Positions 53,077 through 62,688 of a stretch of DNA of 64,000 bases are shown here, in pieces (position 1 is the stretch's first letter; every line of letters starts with the position of its first letter). The stretch is from an uncultured Clostridia bacterium (GTDB taxonomy: Bacteria > Bacillota > Clostridia > Lachnospirales > Anaerotignaceae). The notes beneath the pieces are model-generated. The model did not search any database. It saw only the letters and a program-made list of their open reading frames with translations, and was not told the DNA's origin. Location of the stretch: NCBI GenBank assembly GCA_944384265.1, contig CALWSR010000002.1, positions 131,962 through 195,961 of the forward strand. Direction: 5' to 3'. The position numbers and the translations under genes were made by a program.

Positions 53077-53159
53077 CCATAGCACTTCCTGCATCTGTTT
53101 TTTTACACAGGCTGATGCAGGGGGCATGGACTCGCCCCGAAGTGCTTAGAGTCCTATGG
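53077..53159 (+). ncRNA. candidate three-way-junction RNA after rubrerythrin
   Basis: CCATA / TATGG and GCACTTC / GAAGTGC form an outer helix with a 9-base bulge; inside are CTGCATC / GATGCAG and GGGGC / GCCCC. All helices are perfect. No T-run follows directly, so it is not a simple terminator. It may be an mRNA 3' end element or a separate small RNA; either strand could carry it. Confidence 0.5.
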
Positions 53160-53336
53160 CGTTTTGTAGTACTGCAAAGCGCATAGTCAACCAATACTTT
53201 GTACTTTCCTATTTTTTCGTCTGTAACAAAGTACGAAGTACATTCTGCAAAGCACTTTTGCTTTGTGCAACAGTTTAAATGTCATGACATTTTAAATGAA
53301 CAAAAAACTGCTTTATCTCATTTATATTCATGGCAC
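53160..53336. other. palindrome-rich stretch
   Basis: Several further inverted repeats: GTACTTT / AAAGTAC (about 53201-53233), CAAAGC-ACTTTT-GCTTTG (about 53248-53265) and the near-perfect palindrome TTTAAATGTCA / TGACATTTTAAA (about 53274-53296). No gene. Confidence 0.5.
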
Positions 53337-53369
53337 AAAAAAGCCAATCTTTTATAGATTGGCTTTTTT
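53337..53369. terminator. bidirectional terminator
   Basis: AAAAAAGCCAATC / GATTGGCTTTTTT with a 7-base loop, between the convergent rubrerythrin unit and the sigma-factor operon. Confidence 0.92.
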
Positions 53370-53372
53370 CCT

Positions 53373-54065
53373 TTATTCTTCTATTCTTTTTTCCAAAAAA
53401 ATGGGTTCTACAACCTTTCCTTCCTTTTCCGTTTGTTCTTTGGCAAAATCCTGCTGCTTTTCTGTCCGTTCTGTTTGCTGCAAATGGACAGAAGACTGCT
53501 CGTCAGCAGTATATTCATTTTGTTTTGTACTTTTTTCTTTATCATAAATTACAAAGTCTTCCTCTTCCTTTTTTAACAAATCTATTCCCAGCTTCAGCAA
53601 AAGCAGTACAACAAGCAATGTAGGCACTTTGCTTAATATGATATAAAAGCCCCAAAATATTCTTCCCCCAAACCAATTTAAAAAATATCCTATAATATTA
53701 TAAATAAATGTATATATGGCTAAAAAAATACAAAACAATCCTACCCATTTTCTTTTTCTATAAAGCATAGGCTCTGCTTCTTTTTTCCAAAATACTTTTG
53801 CAGCTTCCAAAAATTCTGCATCCATACGATATCTCACTTCTTTGGTATACCCTTTGCAGCGAAATGTATCAAAAAAACTATAACACCATACCACCGGCAA
53901 AACACAGCTAATAATTTCCATGCCGCCTCTTGTCAAAAAAATAAGGCCAAAGGGGGCTAAAAACAAAGACATTAAAAATACGCCCTTTTTGAGCATACCT
54001 AAATACATATGACTCATCCCCGGTACCATTGCAAACAAAAGTATAAACAATTTATTTTTCTCCAT
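53373..54065 (-). CDS. membrane protein of unknown function in an ECF sigma operon
   Basis: 230 residues with four or more membrane helices in the first two-thirds (about 5-30, 33-65, 108-135, 140-165) and a hydrophilic Glu/Lys/Gln-rich tail (about 175-230). The start resembles small TM2-like membrane proteins (PGMSHMYLGMLKKGV). It overlaps the anti-sigma gene by 14 bases and is the last gene of the sigma/anti-sigma operon, so it may be part of the stress-sensing unit. No clear family. Confidence 0.75.
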   Translation of the reverse strand: MEKNKLFILLFAMVPGMSHMYLGMLKKGVFLMSLFLAPFGLIFLTRGGMEIISCVLPVVWCYSFFDTFRCKGYTKEVRYRMDAEFLEAAKVFWKKEAEPMLYRKRKWVGLFCIFLAIYTFIYNIIGYFLNWFGGRIFWGFYIILSKVPTLLVVLLLLKLGIDLLKKEEEDFVIYDKEKSTKQNEYTADEQSSVHLQQTERTEKQQDFAKEQTEKEGKVVEPIFLEKRIEE

Positions 54066-54525
54066 ACAAGCCTTCTTCCCTTCTATCTAATCCTAATCTG
54101 TCCAAAAAATACTGATACTTTTGGGACACATTATGCAGTACATTTTGATTTTTCCAGCTTATGCGTTCCAGTCTATGCTCCAGCCTTTCCATTGTCTGGG
54201 TTTGCTGAAGCGTCATTTGCCACGAAAATGCACCTGATGTCCAAAGCACCATGGCAATGCAGGCTGCCGCAACAACGGTCCCAAAATTCTTTTGTGATAG
54301 CCATGCCGTTTTATACTTTACACGTTTTATCACATTTTTTGAAATACTGTTTTCCGTTTCCAGCAATGTTATTTTTTCCAGCTCTTTTAAATACTCCTCC
54401 AAGCATCTATCGCAAAAAGAAAGATGTTCGGATAATTCCAGCCTTTGCATTTCATCTGCCTTTTCTGTCAGCAAAAGAAACAATCCCTTTTGGGTGATAT
54501 GTCCATTTTTGTTGAAAATAGTCAT
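54052..54525 (-). CDS. putative zinc-finger anti-sigma factor
   Basis: 157 residues. The N-terminal HLSFCDRC (about 34-41) is the H-x3-C-x2-C motif of zinc anti-sigma domains; one membrane helix follows (about 82-102), then an extracytoplasmic coiled segment with repeated Gln, Glu and Arg. The order cytoplasmic anti-sigma, membrane helix, outer sensor is classical. Its start overlaps the sigma gene's stop (ATGA). It should hold the ECF sigma factor inactive until cleaved or released. Confidence 0.82.
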   Translation of the reverse strand: MTIFNKNGHITQKGLFLLLTEKADEMQRLELSEHLSFCDRCLEEYLKELEKITLLETENSISKNVIKRVKYKTAWLSQKNFGTVVAAACIAMVLWTSGAFSWQMTLQQTQTMERLEHRLERISWKNQNVLHNVSQKYQYFLDRLGLDRREEGLYGEK

Positions 54526-55025
54526 ACTTTTCCTTCCTCCTTTTTCATCTTTTCCCGTAATATTTTTTTACTGCGATAAAGCTGTGTTTGTACTGTTTTT
54601 TGAGGGCGGTTTAATTGCTTTGCAATATCTGCAATACCTTTTTCCTCTAAAAAATACATTCGGCTGACCATATAATACGGTTCCTGCAAATTTAAAATAT
54701 GCTCCTTCATTTTTTCTATGGCTTCCCTTTGCAAACAGATGCTTTCAGGCAATGGGGAAGTATCTGTTTGCTCTTGTATGATTTCAATGCGTTCTCTGCG
54801 AAAATATGCACTTTTTAAATAATCCTTTGCTTTGTTTGCAGCAATCCTTGCCAGCCATGGCTTGACTGTTTCTATTTGACAGCTTTCTCTGTGGGTATAA
54901 GCGGAAAGAAATGTTTCTTGTGTCAGATTTTGTGCTTCATGATAATCCTTCACCATTTGATAACAGATTGTAAATATCAGCTTTTCATATGCTTCAATAC
55001 TTTTTTGCCATTGTTCTGTTGTCAT
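54522..55025 (-). CDS. ECF-type RNA polymerase sigma factor
   Basis: About 167 residues with only sigma regions 2 and 4: region 2 at about 8-75 (YEKLIFTICYQMVKDYHEAQNLTQETFLSAY, then PWLARIAANKAKDYLK), region 4 at about 112-160 (YYMVSRMYFLEEKGIADIAKQLNRPQKTVQTQLYRSKKILRE). The ATG at 55025 has a G-rich ribosome site about 10 bases upstream; an ATG nine codons earlier has none. The following anti-sigma gene overlaps. Such sigma factors usually control their own operon and an envelope or antimicrobial stress response. Confidence 0.92.
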   Translation of the reverse strand: MTTEQWQKSIEAYEKLIFTICYQMVKDYHEAQNLTQETFLSAYTHRESCQIETVKPWLARIAANKAKDYLKSAYFRRERIEIIQEQTDTSPLPESICLQREAIEKMKEHILNLQEPYYMVSRMYFLEEKGIADIAKQLNRPQKTVQTQLYRSKKILREKMKKEEGKV

Positions 55026-55209
55026 CCTTCTGCATCCCCCCCTTTGTGTCAATATTACAACAGCTCATTTGCGCCCTTTATCAATATAACGACAAAAAAG
55101 AAAAATAGACTTCAAAAAATGAAATTTCATGGTATACAAACTTTTTCATTTTCTATGCAAAGCATGGTTTTTTAAACAGCCTCAGTAGACTTTGGCATTT
55201 TTTTTAATA

Positions 55210-55914
55210 TCATGAAACAGAAAGCAACTCTATTTTTTGGGGACAAAAATTCAGCCTGTCACCGGAAACCAAATCATAAAAAATACCTTTATGACTGCCT
55301 AAAAGACTATTTTGCCAAAAATTTTCTCCATGCAAATGTCCATATAATACATGGGTAACAGGATATTGTTGCAAAAGCCTTGTAAATTCAGACTCTTCTT
55401 TTTTATCATTTGTGGGAGGAAAATGGAGCAATACAATCATTTGCTTTGCACCAGCATTTTTGGCGTGTTCCAAAGAAAGCCTCAGTCTGCCCACTTCTCT
55501 TTGATATATTTTTTGGTCCTGGGGCGTAAAAAAAGAATCATTGGGGCAAATCCAGCCCCTTGTACCGCAAATAAAAGCTTTTTGATACGCTATGCTGTTA
55601 TTTCTTAAAAATAATATATTTTCATAATTTTTTTGCAGCTTTGAAACACTGCTCCACCAATAATCGTGATTGCCGCAAATACAAATTTTTTTTCCCGGCA
55701 AGGCGGCTATAAAATCTAAATCTGTTTTTGCCTCTTCCAATTTCATTGCCCATGAAATATCTCCCAAAAGCAATATGGTATCCTGTTGTGTAATGTATTT
55801 TTTCCAATTCTGCTCTAATTTTTGACTATGATTTTTCCAAACCTCTCCAAACTTTTCCATAGACTTTTCTTTGGCAAAGCCTAAATGCAAATCCCCTATG
55901 GCAAACAAAGCCAT
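55210..55914 (-). CDS. metallophosphoesterase
   Basis: 234 residues with all five motifs of the calcineurin-like fold: GDLHLG (7-12), GDISW, GNHDYWW (about 80-86), LLHFPP and YGHLHGENF. It matches the small cytoplasmic COG1768-type phosphohydrolases. The substrate is not evident; cyclic nucleotides, phosphodiesters or nucleotides are possible. Two bases separate it from the upstream lipoprotein gene, so both are made from one message. Confidence 0.9.
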   Translation of the reverse strand: MALFAIGDLHLGFAKEKSMEKFGEVWKNHSQKLEQNWKKYITQQDTILLLGDISWAMKLEEAKTDLDFIAALPGKKICICGNHDYWWSSVSKLQKNYENILFLRNNSIAYQKAFICGTRGWICPNDSFFTPQDQKIYQREVGRLRLSLEHAKNAGAKQMIVLLHFPPTNDKKEESEFTRLLQQYPVTHVLYGHLHGENFWQNSLLGSHKGIFYDLVSGDRLNFCPQKIELLSVS

Positions 55915-55916
55915 TT

Positions 55917-56855
55917 TTATTCCCCCTCCTGTGATATGGGCATAATATAGCTTTCATAAAAATCACTATCTATGATATCCTTTATTTTTTCCAGTTCTAT
56001 AAAATATTGCTGATAATATTTATCCCCCAAATAAATCAGCACCAGCTTCTCATCCCATAAATACCATTCAAATTCTCTTGTTTCCCACAGCACATCTGCG
56101 CCATCCTCTGTTTCCACAAAAAATGTTCTTTTATTATTGTTTTTGAATATTTCAATCCATTCTTCCCTCATATTCGTTGTTTGTGCCAAAACCTGACTAA
56201 ATGGCCTGGGACTTTCCTCCCAATAAGGTATGGGTGTAAACTGGTCTGTTTCCAACAGTGTAAAAAGGGCATCAAAATCTGTAATCATTTCATTTAATTG
56301 CAGTATTCTGTTTTCCTTCAGGCTGATTGTCACGCCAACGGCACTGTGATTGATGGTGCCGCCTATGGGAGAAATGCTTTGATGAAAAAATACACTGATT
56401 ATATTTTCATTGGCTGTCTGTACTTTGTAATCTGTGTCTGCAAACAGCACCTCAGGAAATTTTTGTTCTCCTGTGGCTGTGTCATAGCCCTGCTCCATAA
56501 AATAGGTCAATGCCCCTTTTTTCAAAAGTATATTTTTTTCAAAATCGCTATGAAGCTGTTCTATGACTGTGTTTTGGTCTGTGTTCTCAGGCAGCATGGG
56601 CATGGATATACTGTTTATCTGGGGATAATACACCTCTGCCTCCATTTGAGAGCCATCTCCCATCAAAAAATATCCCTTTTCAATGGTATATGAAAGCCCT
56701 TGTGTTGTAACCGCATTTTTTTGTGCTTGTTCAAAATAATCTGTCTGCAATGTAGCAAGAGGCGTATATTGTGTTGTCTGTTGCTGGGGAGGTGGGCTGC
56801 TGCAGCCTGAAAATCCATATATTACTATAATAAGACATAGGACTAAATATTTCAT
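55917..56855 (-). CDS. putative lipoprotein with DUF3298/RsiV-like domain
   Basis: 312 residues. Signal peptide with lipobox GFSGC (about 14-18), a short Pro/Gln/Thr linker, then a soluble domain (about 50-312). The part around GGTINHSAVGVTISLKENRILQLNEMI recalls the DUF3298 domain found in RsiV-like anti-sigma factors and lipoproteins. It is likely outside the membrane. Unknown role; co-transcribed with the phosphoesterase, and 17 bases after the alarmone synthetase gene. Confidence 0.75.
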   Translation of the reverse strand: MKYLVLCLIIVIYGFSGCSSPPPQQQTTQYTPLATLQTDYFEQAQKNAVTTQGLSYTIEKGYFLMGDGSQMEAEVYYPQINSISMPMLPENTDQNTVIEQLHSDFEKNILLKKGALTYFMEQGYDTATGEQKFPEVLFADTDYKVQTANENIISVFFHQSISPIGGTINHSAVGVTISLKENRILQLNEMITDFDALFTLLETDQFTPIPYWEESPRPFSQVLAQTTNMREEWIEIFKNNNKRTFFVETEDGADVLWETREFEWYLWDEKLVLIYLGDKYYQQYFIELEKIKDIIDSDFYESYIMPISQEGE

Positions 56856-56872
56856 TGCATTTAAATTCCTTT

Positions 56873-57670
56873 CTAAATACGATATAATTCCGCCATAATA
56901 TTTAATCTTTCATTAAATTCCTTCAGTCTGTCCACATCATTTGCCGACCACAAATCAATGAATTCTTTATTGATTTTATTCATATCATCCAGCTTTGCCA
57001 CAAAAAAAAGATTTTGTATGTTTTCTAATATGTTATTGACAAGGTTTTGTTTGATTTCATTTAATCTTTGGGCATTTGTAATTTCTTCTCGTATGGTAGA
57101 CATTTCTTGGTCCAGATGAAAAGCAGCATCTGCACAATTTGTCAATCTTTTTTGTATGGAATCAGGAATGTTTCCACTATATTTATAACGAAGGGAATGC
57201 TCCACCGTTGCCCAAAAATTCATAGCAAGTGTTCTGATTTGTATTTCCGCAAAAACCTCTCTGTATCCAAGGGCAGTGCTTAAAGGATAACGTATGATAA
57301 TATGGTAGCTTTGATATCCGCTGGGCTTTTTATTTTTAATATAATCTCTTTCTTCTACAATATACATATCTTTTCCATTTCTCATGCGTATCATATCAAT
57401 GACTTTATAGATATCCTCTACAAATTGGCACATAATACGAACTCCTGCAATATCCTCTATTTCATCTTCTATTCTTTCAGGAGGGATTTGCTTTCTGCCC
57501 GCCTTATCCATAATGCTTGCCGCCTTTTTCACTCTTGCAGAAACACTTTCTATGGGGCAATAAACGCCCAGATTTTTGCATTCCTTTTGTATGCTCTTAA
57601 ATTTTACAAGAAGCTCTGCAACCGTCTGCTCATAGGGATAGAGCAATTCCTTCCAGTTTATAATTTCCAT
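56873..57670 (-). CDS. relQ: small alarmone synthetase (RelA/SpoT synthetase domain)
   Basis: 265 residues, a stand-alone (p)ppGpp synthetase without hydrolase or regulatory domains. The family features are visible: RVKKAASIMDKAGR (donor ATP binding), EIEDIAGVRIMCQFVEDIYKV (about 69-89), YIKNKKPSGYQSYHIII (about 109-125) with the conserved Tyr, and EIQIRTLAMNFWATVEH (about 141-157) with the catalytic Glu. A C-terminal helical region mediates the RelQ-type tetramer. It is probably the first gene of a three-gene operon. Confidence 0.92.
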   Translation of the reverse strand: MEIINWKELLYPYEQTVAELLVKFKSIQKECKNLGVYCPIESVSARVKKAASIMDKAGRKQIPPERIEDEIEDIAGVRIMCQFVEDIYKVIDMIRMRNGKDMYIVEERDYIKNKKPSGYQSYHIIIRYPLSTALGYREVFAEIQIRTLAMNFWATVEHSLRYKYSGNIPDSIQKRLTNCADAAFHLDQEMSTIREEITNAQRLNEIKQNLVNNILENIQNLFFVAKLDDMNKINKEFIDLWSANDVDRLKEFNERLNIMAELYRI

Positions 57671-57815
57671 ATATTACACCTCCATACCTTTTTATTTATT
57701 TTACAACAATTTTTTCAAAAAGCCAATATAAGAGCGATATTGCCTTTTTTTCGCAACTGCCCTATAATAAAGAATGACATCACTTCAAAAATTTTATCAG
57801 AAAGGAAGAAAAAAT

Positions 57816-58778
57816 ATGGCAGAGCATGAAACATATCGCATTGGTATTGATTTGGGCGGTACAAACATTAAAATAGGCATTGTAAATTCATCACATAAAA
57901 TCATTGCACACCATAGCGTCAAAACATTGGTAGACCGGCATTATACACAAATCGTTCAAGACATGGCAGAGGCAGTGCTTTTTGCTTTAAAGCAGGCAAA
58001 CATTTCTGTGGACAGCTGCCAAGCCCTTGGCATAGGCAGTCCCGGATGCATTGATTTTAAAAATGGTATTGTTATTTTTGCAGGAAATCTTCATTGGGAA
58101 CAGGTTCCTCTTTTAGCAGAATTAAAAAAATATATCAATCTGCCCATGGGATTATCCAACGATGCAAACTGTGCCGCATTGGGAGAGGTAATTGCCGGTG
58201 CTGCCAGAGAATATCATAATGCTGTTATGATTACATTGGGCACAGGTGTAGGCGGCGGTGTTGTCATTGACAAAAAGATATTTGAAGGCGGTCATGCCGG
58301 TGGCACAGAGCTGGGACATACCACAATACTTTCCGGAGGAGAATACTGCACCTGTGGCAGACACGGCTGCTTTGAAGCCTATGCTTCTGCTACTGCGTTG
58401 ATTCGGGACACCAAAAGAGCTGCTAAAAAATATCCTCATTCCCTGCTCAATCAGCTTTGTGAGGGCAATTTAGAACATATCAATGGGGTAACACCCTTTG
58501 ACGCAGCAAAACAGGGAGACCCTGCGGCAAAAGAGGTGGTTGAAAATTACATCAAATATTTGGGAGAAGGCATCATCAATATGGTCAATATATTCCGTCC
58601 TGATGTGGTGCTGCTTAGCGGGGGCATCTGCAATCAAGGTGCTTATCTGACAGACCCTCTCAATGATTACATCAAAAAATATTGCTTTGCAGGAACAAGA
58701 GTCTATATTCCTCCTGTCATTCGTGCCACATTGGGCAATGATGCAGGTATTATCGGTGCCGCTTCTATTGTAGAATAA
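57816..58778 (+). CDS. glcK: ROK family glucokinase
   Basis: 320 residues. N-terminal phosphate motif GIDLGGTNIKIG, the ROK signature with GTGVGGGVVIDKKIFEGGHAGGTELGH (about 134-160), the zinc motif CTCGRHGCFEAYAS (about 173-186), and the C-terminal LLSGGICNQG. Phosphorylates glucose with ATP. The frame is open 14 codons upstream, but AAAGGAAG is placed for the ATG at 57816. It is a single gene with its own terminator, divergent from the alarmone synthetase gene. Confidence 0.93.
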   Translation: MAEHETYRIGIDLGGTNIKIGIVNSSHKIIAHHSVKTLVDRHYTQIVQDMAEAVLFALKQANISVDSCQALGIGSPGCIDFKNGIVIFAGNLHWEQVPLLAELKKYINLPMGLSNDANCAALGEVIAGAAREYHNAVMITLGTGVGGGVVIDKKIFEGGHAGGTELGHTTILSGGEYCTCGRHGCFEAYASATALIRDTKRAAKKYPHSLLNQLCEGNLEHINGVTPFDAAKQGDPAAKEVVENYIKYLGEGIINMVNIFRPDVVLLSGGICNQGAYLTDPLNDYIKKYCFAGTRVYIPPVIRATLGNDAGIIGAASIVE

Positions 58779-58805
58779 ACCATACAGAACTATTTATCAT
58801 GACAG

Positions 58806-58835
58806 ACAGCCGCTTTCAGTGGCTGTTTTTTTTAA
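58806..58835 (+). terminator. terminator of the glucokinase gene
   Basis: ACAGCCGCT / AGTGGCTGT with a 3-base loop followed by TTTTTTT. Confidence 0.92.
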
Positions 58836-59342
58836 TTTCTTTCACTTTTTTATGGTATTTTTTATATTCCATTTATTTTTTCTCTATGGAAAAAGCTTTT
58901 TTACTGTTTTTGTATTAGATAAAAATCAATGCATATCAGCACATACACAATGGTATTTTCTGCTCATTGCAAAAGCTTTGTATATTCAGTGGATATTATG
59001 CTTAAAAACAGCTCATTGGACAAATTGACTGCTGACACCTTTATCCATTTGGTTACAGAGCCAGTCCCACAATCCCATTATGTCCTAAAAAACAAGCAAA
59101 TAAAGCTGCCCAATACTCTATCCTTTTTTATATCAATACAACACACCTATTTCAATCACAGCAGGACAACTATCACACTGCAAAAATTCTTTACTGCAAT
59201 TTTATGAAATCTTTATGCTTATTTTACATTATGCTTTTATGATATCAAAAACACCGGTTTTACAACTGTTTTTACCAAATTTTCAATCAAATCGAATACT
59301 TTATTTTAATTAAAATATAATTTTGAAAATCAAAAAGTATAC
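58836..59342. other. gene-free stretch
   Basis: About 500 bases of AT-rich sequence; no supported gene, RNA or repeat seen. Confidence 0.5.
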
Positions 59343-59371
59343 TTGTTTTCATAAAAAAGGTATAGTATAAT
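59343..59371 (+). promoter_or_regulatory. promoter of the stalk-protein gene
   Basis: TTGTTT (59343-59348), 17-base spacer, perfect TATAAT (59366-59371). It leaves a leader of about 150 bases before the ATG at 59527. Confidence 0.75.
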
Positions 59372-59526
59372 AAATGCGTTATAAATGTCGAATTATGCAC
59401 TTTTTGAAAACATTGCTTTTCACAAAGCAACCATTTTGTTTTTGGTAATACCGAAAATAGTAGCTCTATTTTCTGTTTACATATTTATATATTTTAGAAA
59501 GAATTTTAGAAAGAGGGGTTTTTAAA

Positions 59527-60360
59527 ATGAAAAAATTTTTAGCAGTAATGACTCTTACTATGGCAATGGGTATGGGCACATTGTCTGCACAGGCTGCAAC
59601 AAACATTACAGTGAATTTAGAGGGAGCACCTATTGTTTTTGACGCACAACCAGTTGTTGAAAACGGTACAACATTGGTACCTATGAGAGCTATTTTTGAA
59701 GCAAACAGCGCAACTGTAACATGGGATGACCAGGCAAAAAGAGCAGAAGCACAAAAGGATGGCAAAACAATCTTTTTGACAGCAAACAGTGCAACAGCCA
59801 TTGTGGATAGTCAAATATATTCTTTAAATACATCAGCAAAAATCATTGATGACAGAATGTTTGTTCCAATTGATTTTGTGGCAGAACAGCTGGGATTAGA
59901 TGTAGCATGGGATGAAGCAACACAGACATTCTCATTGACTACACCTGCAACAGATACTGCAACCACAGACGACACTGCGGCAACCACAGATGATACTGCG
60001 GCAACCACAGATGACACTACTACAACCACAGACGACACTACTACAACCACAGACGACACTACTGCAGATGACACTACCACAGATGACACTACTGCGGATG
60101 ATACTACCACAGATGATACTACTGCAGATGACACTACTGCGGATGACACTACTACAGATGATACTACTGCAGATGACACTACTGCGGATGACACTACCAC
60201 AGATGACACTACTACAGATGACACTACTGCAGATGATACTACCACAGATGACACTACTGCAGATGATACTACCACAGATGGCACTACCACAGATGACACT
60301 ACTGCAGATGATACTACCACAGATGACACTACTGCAGATGACACTACTACTGCAGAATAA
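59527..60360 (+). CDS. secreted protein with copper amine oxidase N-terminal-like (stalk) domain and Thr/Asp repeat tail
   Basis: 277 residues. Signal peptide ending near AQA (about 22-24). Residues 27-138 form two copies of the stalk fold common in clostridial surface proteins (LVPMRAIFEANSATVTWDD and FVPIDFVAEQLGLDVAWDE). From about 140 to the end the protein is only Thr, Asp and Ala in repeats of TTDDT and TADDT, strongly acidic. No cell-wall anchor, LysM or SLH motif follows, so it is probably secreted free or held by charge. It has its own strong promoter and terminator. A calcium- or cation-binding tail is a guess. Confidence 0.88.
   Translation: MKKFLAVMTLTMAMGMGTLSAQAATNITVNLEGAPIVFDAQPVVENGTTLVPMRAIFEANSATVTWDDQAKRAEAQKDGKTIFLTANSATAIVDSQIYSLNTSAKIIDDRMFVPIDFVAEQLGLDVAWDEATQTFSLTTPATDTATTDDTAATTDDTAATTDDTTTTTDDTTTTTDDTTADDTTTDDTTADDTTTDDTTADDTTADDTTTDDTTADDTTADDTTTDDTTTDDTTADDTTTDDTTADDTTTDGTTTDDTTADDTTTDDTTADDTTTAE
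59956..60350 (+). repeat. coding tandem repeat, Thr/Asp tail
   Basis: Imperfect tandem units of 12-15 bases (variants of GATGACACTACTGCA and GATGATACTACCACA), about 25-30 copies in frame. Because every repeat length is a multiple of three, slippage would change tail length without breaking the frame. The complementary strand is also open (59811-60344) for the same reason. Confidence 0.9.
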
Positions 60361-60376
60361 TTTTAATCTTCAAAAA

Positions 60377-60409
60377 TTGCTCAGCCAAATGGCTGAGCAA
60401 TTCTTTTTT
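60377..60409 (+). terminator. terminator of the stalk-protein gene
   Basis: TTGCTCAGCC / GGCTGAGCAA, loop AAAT, then TTCTTTTTT. Confidence 0.92.
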
Positions 60410-61266
60410 CGATTATATGAATATATGGATATCTCTTTTATTTCATATACTGTTTTTATTTATGAAGCTTGTCTGCCATGCTTTTCTGTTGCTATAAAAT
60501 ATTTTGCACATTTTCTCATCAGCCTCATATTTTCATGATACCACATTACCTACACAAACACATAATGAGGCAAGTTTTTATAAAGCTCCATATCACTGAA
60601 ACAGAACGGTGCTGTTTTTCTGTTTCAACAGCATATAAACACAATCCCCCTTTCTATTTTTATATATGGTTTGGTTTTTGAAAAAAAGTACCGTATTCTT
60701 TCCGGTTGTATTTTTTATGGTTTGTGTTCAATGCTTTTTTTGTATTTTGGTAAATATGGCCCACAGTTTAAAGCATATTCATTGCTTTTTCGATTTTTTT
60801 ATACTACTGTTTTTCTCTTTTTAGAATATATTGATACATGGCTTTGCCATATATTCTACAACGCAAAACTGTTTCTCCTTTAAAAAAACAATGGTAACAA
60901 CCTAACTGTTTTTCATTCTGTTATTTTTATATGAAATCAAACATTACTAGCCAAACTCTGCATTTTTTATCTGTTCCGACCTATGCAGGGTTTTAAAAGG
61001 GGCATTGACAGACAGTGCCTCCAATTTGTTTGATTACTTTTTTTGAAAGAAAATGGAAACAATTCCATTGTGATATTTTCAAATGTTATATTTACAATGC
61101 CATATCATTTTTTATATTAATGGAACACATCTCTATTTTCAATACTCCACCGGTTCACAAAATATTCTGTAAAAATTTTACATTTCAAAAACAACATTGT
61201 CAAAATTCATTTTTTATCAAAATAAATTTTTATTGTACTTTTCTGTGTTTCTCATTTCTATTGCCT
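60410..61266. other. gene-free stretch
   Basis: About 850 AT-rich bases; the open frames present are short, lack ribosome sites and look like chance. Nothing else seen. Confidence 0.5.
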
Positions 61267-62481
61267 TTATTTTGGAATCTGCTCTATTCTTTCCACCACC
61301 GCATATTCCAAACCGGGCCTTATGGAAAAAATGTTATTGGAATATTTTTCATACATATCAAAAGCATCCTCCTGCGAAAGAAGAGCCAGCTCTTTTTCAG
61401 ACAGAATATGATTTAATATTTGTACTTTTCCTGTGTTTTTATCCCGAGAGGCAATGAATATATCATTGTCATATGCATTTGCCAAGTCTGTACAAATATA
61501 GAGCCATATATTCAAATGCTTCTCCTCCACCATAAAGCAATCTGAAATGGGCCGATACACAAAGCTGGCATTAGAATATTCTTGTATCCAATGAGAATCA
61601 CATTGTGAAAAAGAGATACTTTTATCCATATCCATGTCAGTTGTGGAAATCCATGTCAGTTCTCCTCTTTTTATATGATAAAAATCATAAAACTCCCATT
61701 GCCTTTGAAATGCCTCTGATTGACTATAACGTCCATAGGCAGAAAGCCATTGCTTCAAATATTGTACTCCGCTAAAATGGGGCGTAACCATGGCAAAATC
61801 AAATTTTTCATCTATGGAAAAATCAAAGCCGGAAATATATTGTCGAATACGCAATGCAACAGAAAAATTTTCTGTTTTCGGCCAGTTCTCCTCAGAAAGC
61901 GTAATGCCGTTTAATGACTGTTCCAAATCCAGATATGCCACTTCGTATTCCAAGCTGTCAAGCCGAGAAAGGAAATCCTCCACCGTCTGCCCATCAAAAC
62001 GAAAGTTTACCAAATTATGGGCGTCATAATCTGTTCCAAAGGGTGCCTTTCCAGATTTTCCGCCGGCAATAGAAAATGTCACATCCGACCCACTTGGCTG
62101 AGGCAAATGGTATAGTTCCAACAGATATTCCAGCAAAATTTGCTGATATTGCTCTTGCTGATAGTTGTCCCACAATACATCTTTATCATAAAGGTCAATC
62201 AATGCACAAAACCTTTTTCCTTCATAGCTCATACATACTACAACCTCTGAATCTGCATAAAATGCAAAGCCCATTTGTTCCCCCTGTACCTCATATCCAT
62301 GGGTGTCGGCTTCAATGTTGTATTTTTCCCAAATTGCCTCGGCTGCTCTGCTTTGGGCATATTTTTGAGCATATTGATATATTTTTTTGTTTTCTTGATA
62401 GCGAGCGCTGCAGCTGCACAAAAACAGCAGTATAAAAACAAATAGGACACCACATATCATTTTGGGGATTACTTTTGTCAT
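61267..62481 (-). CDS. putative lipoprotein of unknown function
   Basis: About 404 residues from the ATG at 62481, which has GAGGAAGG before it; the longer frame upstream has no ribosome site. Hydrophobic signal followed by the lipobox-like LCSC (about 21-24), so probably an outer-surface lipoprotein. The mature part is rich in Tyr, Trp, Asp and Glu, with no motif that I recognise. Standing alone between the stalk-protein unit and the DUF434 gene. Confidence 0.72.
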   Translation of the reverse strand: MTKVIPKMICGVLFVFILLFLCSCSARYQENKKIYQYAQKYAQSRAAEAIWEKYNIEADTHGYEVQGEQMGFAFYADSEVVVCMSYEGKRFCALIDLYDKDVLWDNYQQEQYQQILLEYLLELYHLPQPSGSDVTFSIAGGKSGKAPFGTDYDAHNLVNFRFDGQTVEDFLSRLDSLEYEVAYLDLEQSLNGITLSEENWPKTENFSVALRIRQYISGFDFSIDEKFDFAMVTPHFSGVQYLKQWLSAYGRYSQSEAFQRQWEFYDFYHIKRGELTWISTTDMDMDKSISFSQCDSHWIQEYSNASFVYRPISDCFMVEEKHLNIWLYICTDLANAYDNDIFIASRDKNTGKVQILNHILSEKELALLSQEDAFDMYEKYSNNIFSIRPGLEYAVVERIEQIPK

Positions 62482-62688
62482 TGGCCTTCCTCCCTCATAC
62501 ACAATCAATCCTATAAAACCATAACCATATTTATATAAAAGTATTTTATAGGTATATTTCTTTGGCAATATTGATGTTCTCTTTTGGCAGCAAAAACAAT
62601 GCTTTCATTATTACAGCTCTTTTTTGCCATATTCTGTACATGATTTTCAATGTGTCTTTCTTTTTGTTGGCTTTGAAAACCAAAATCA

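Noticed and set aside
59811..60344. Long Val/Ser frame opposite the stalk-protein tail
   Set aside because: It is the complement of the in-frame Thr/Asp repeat, so it is open by construction.
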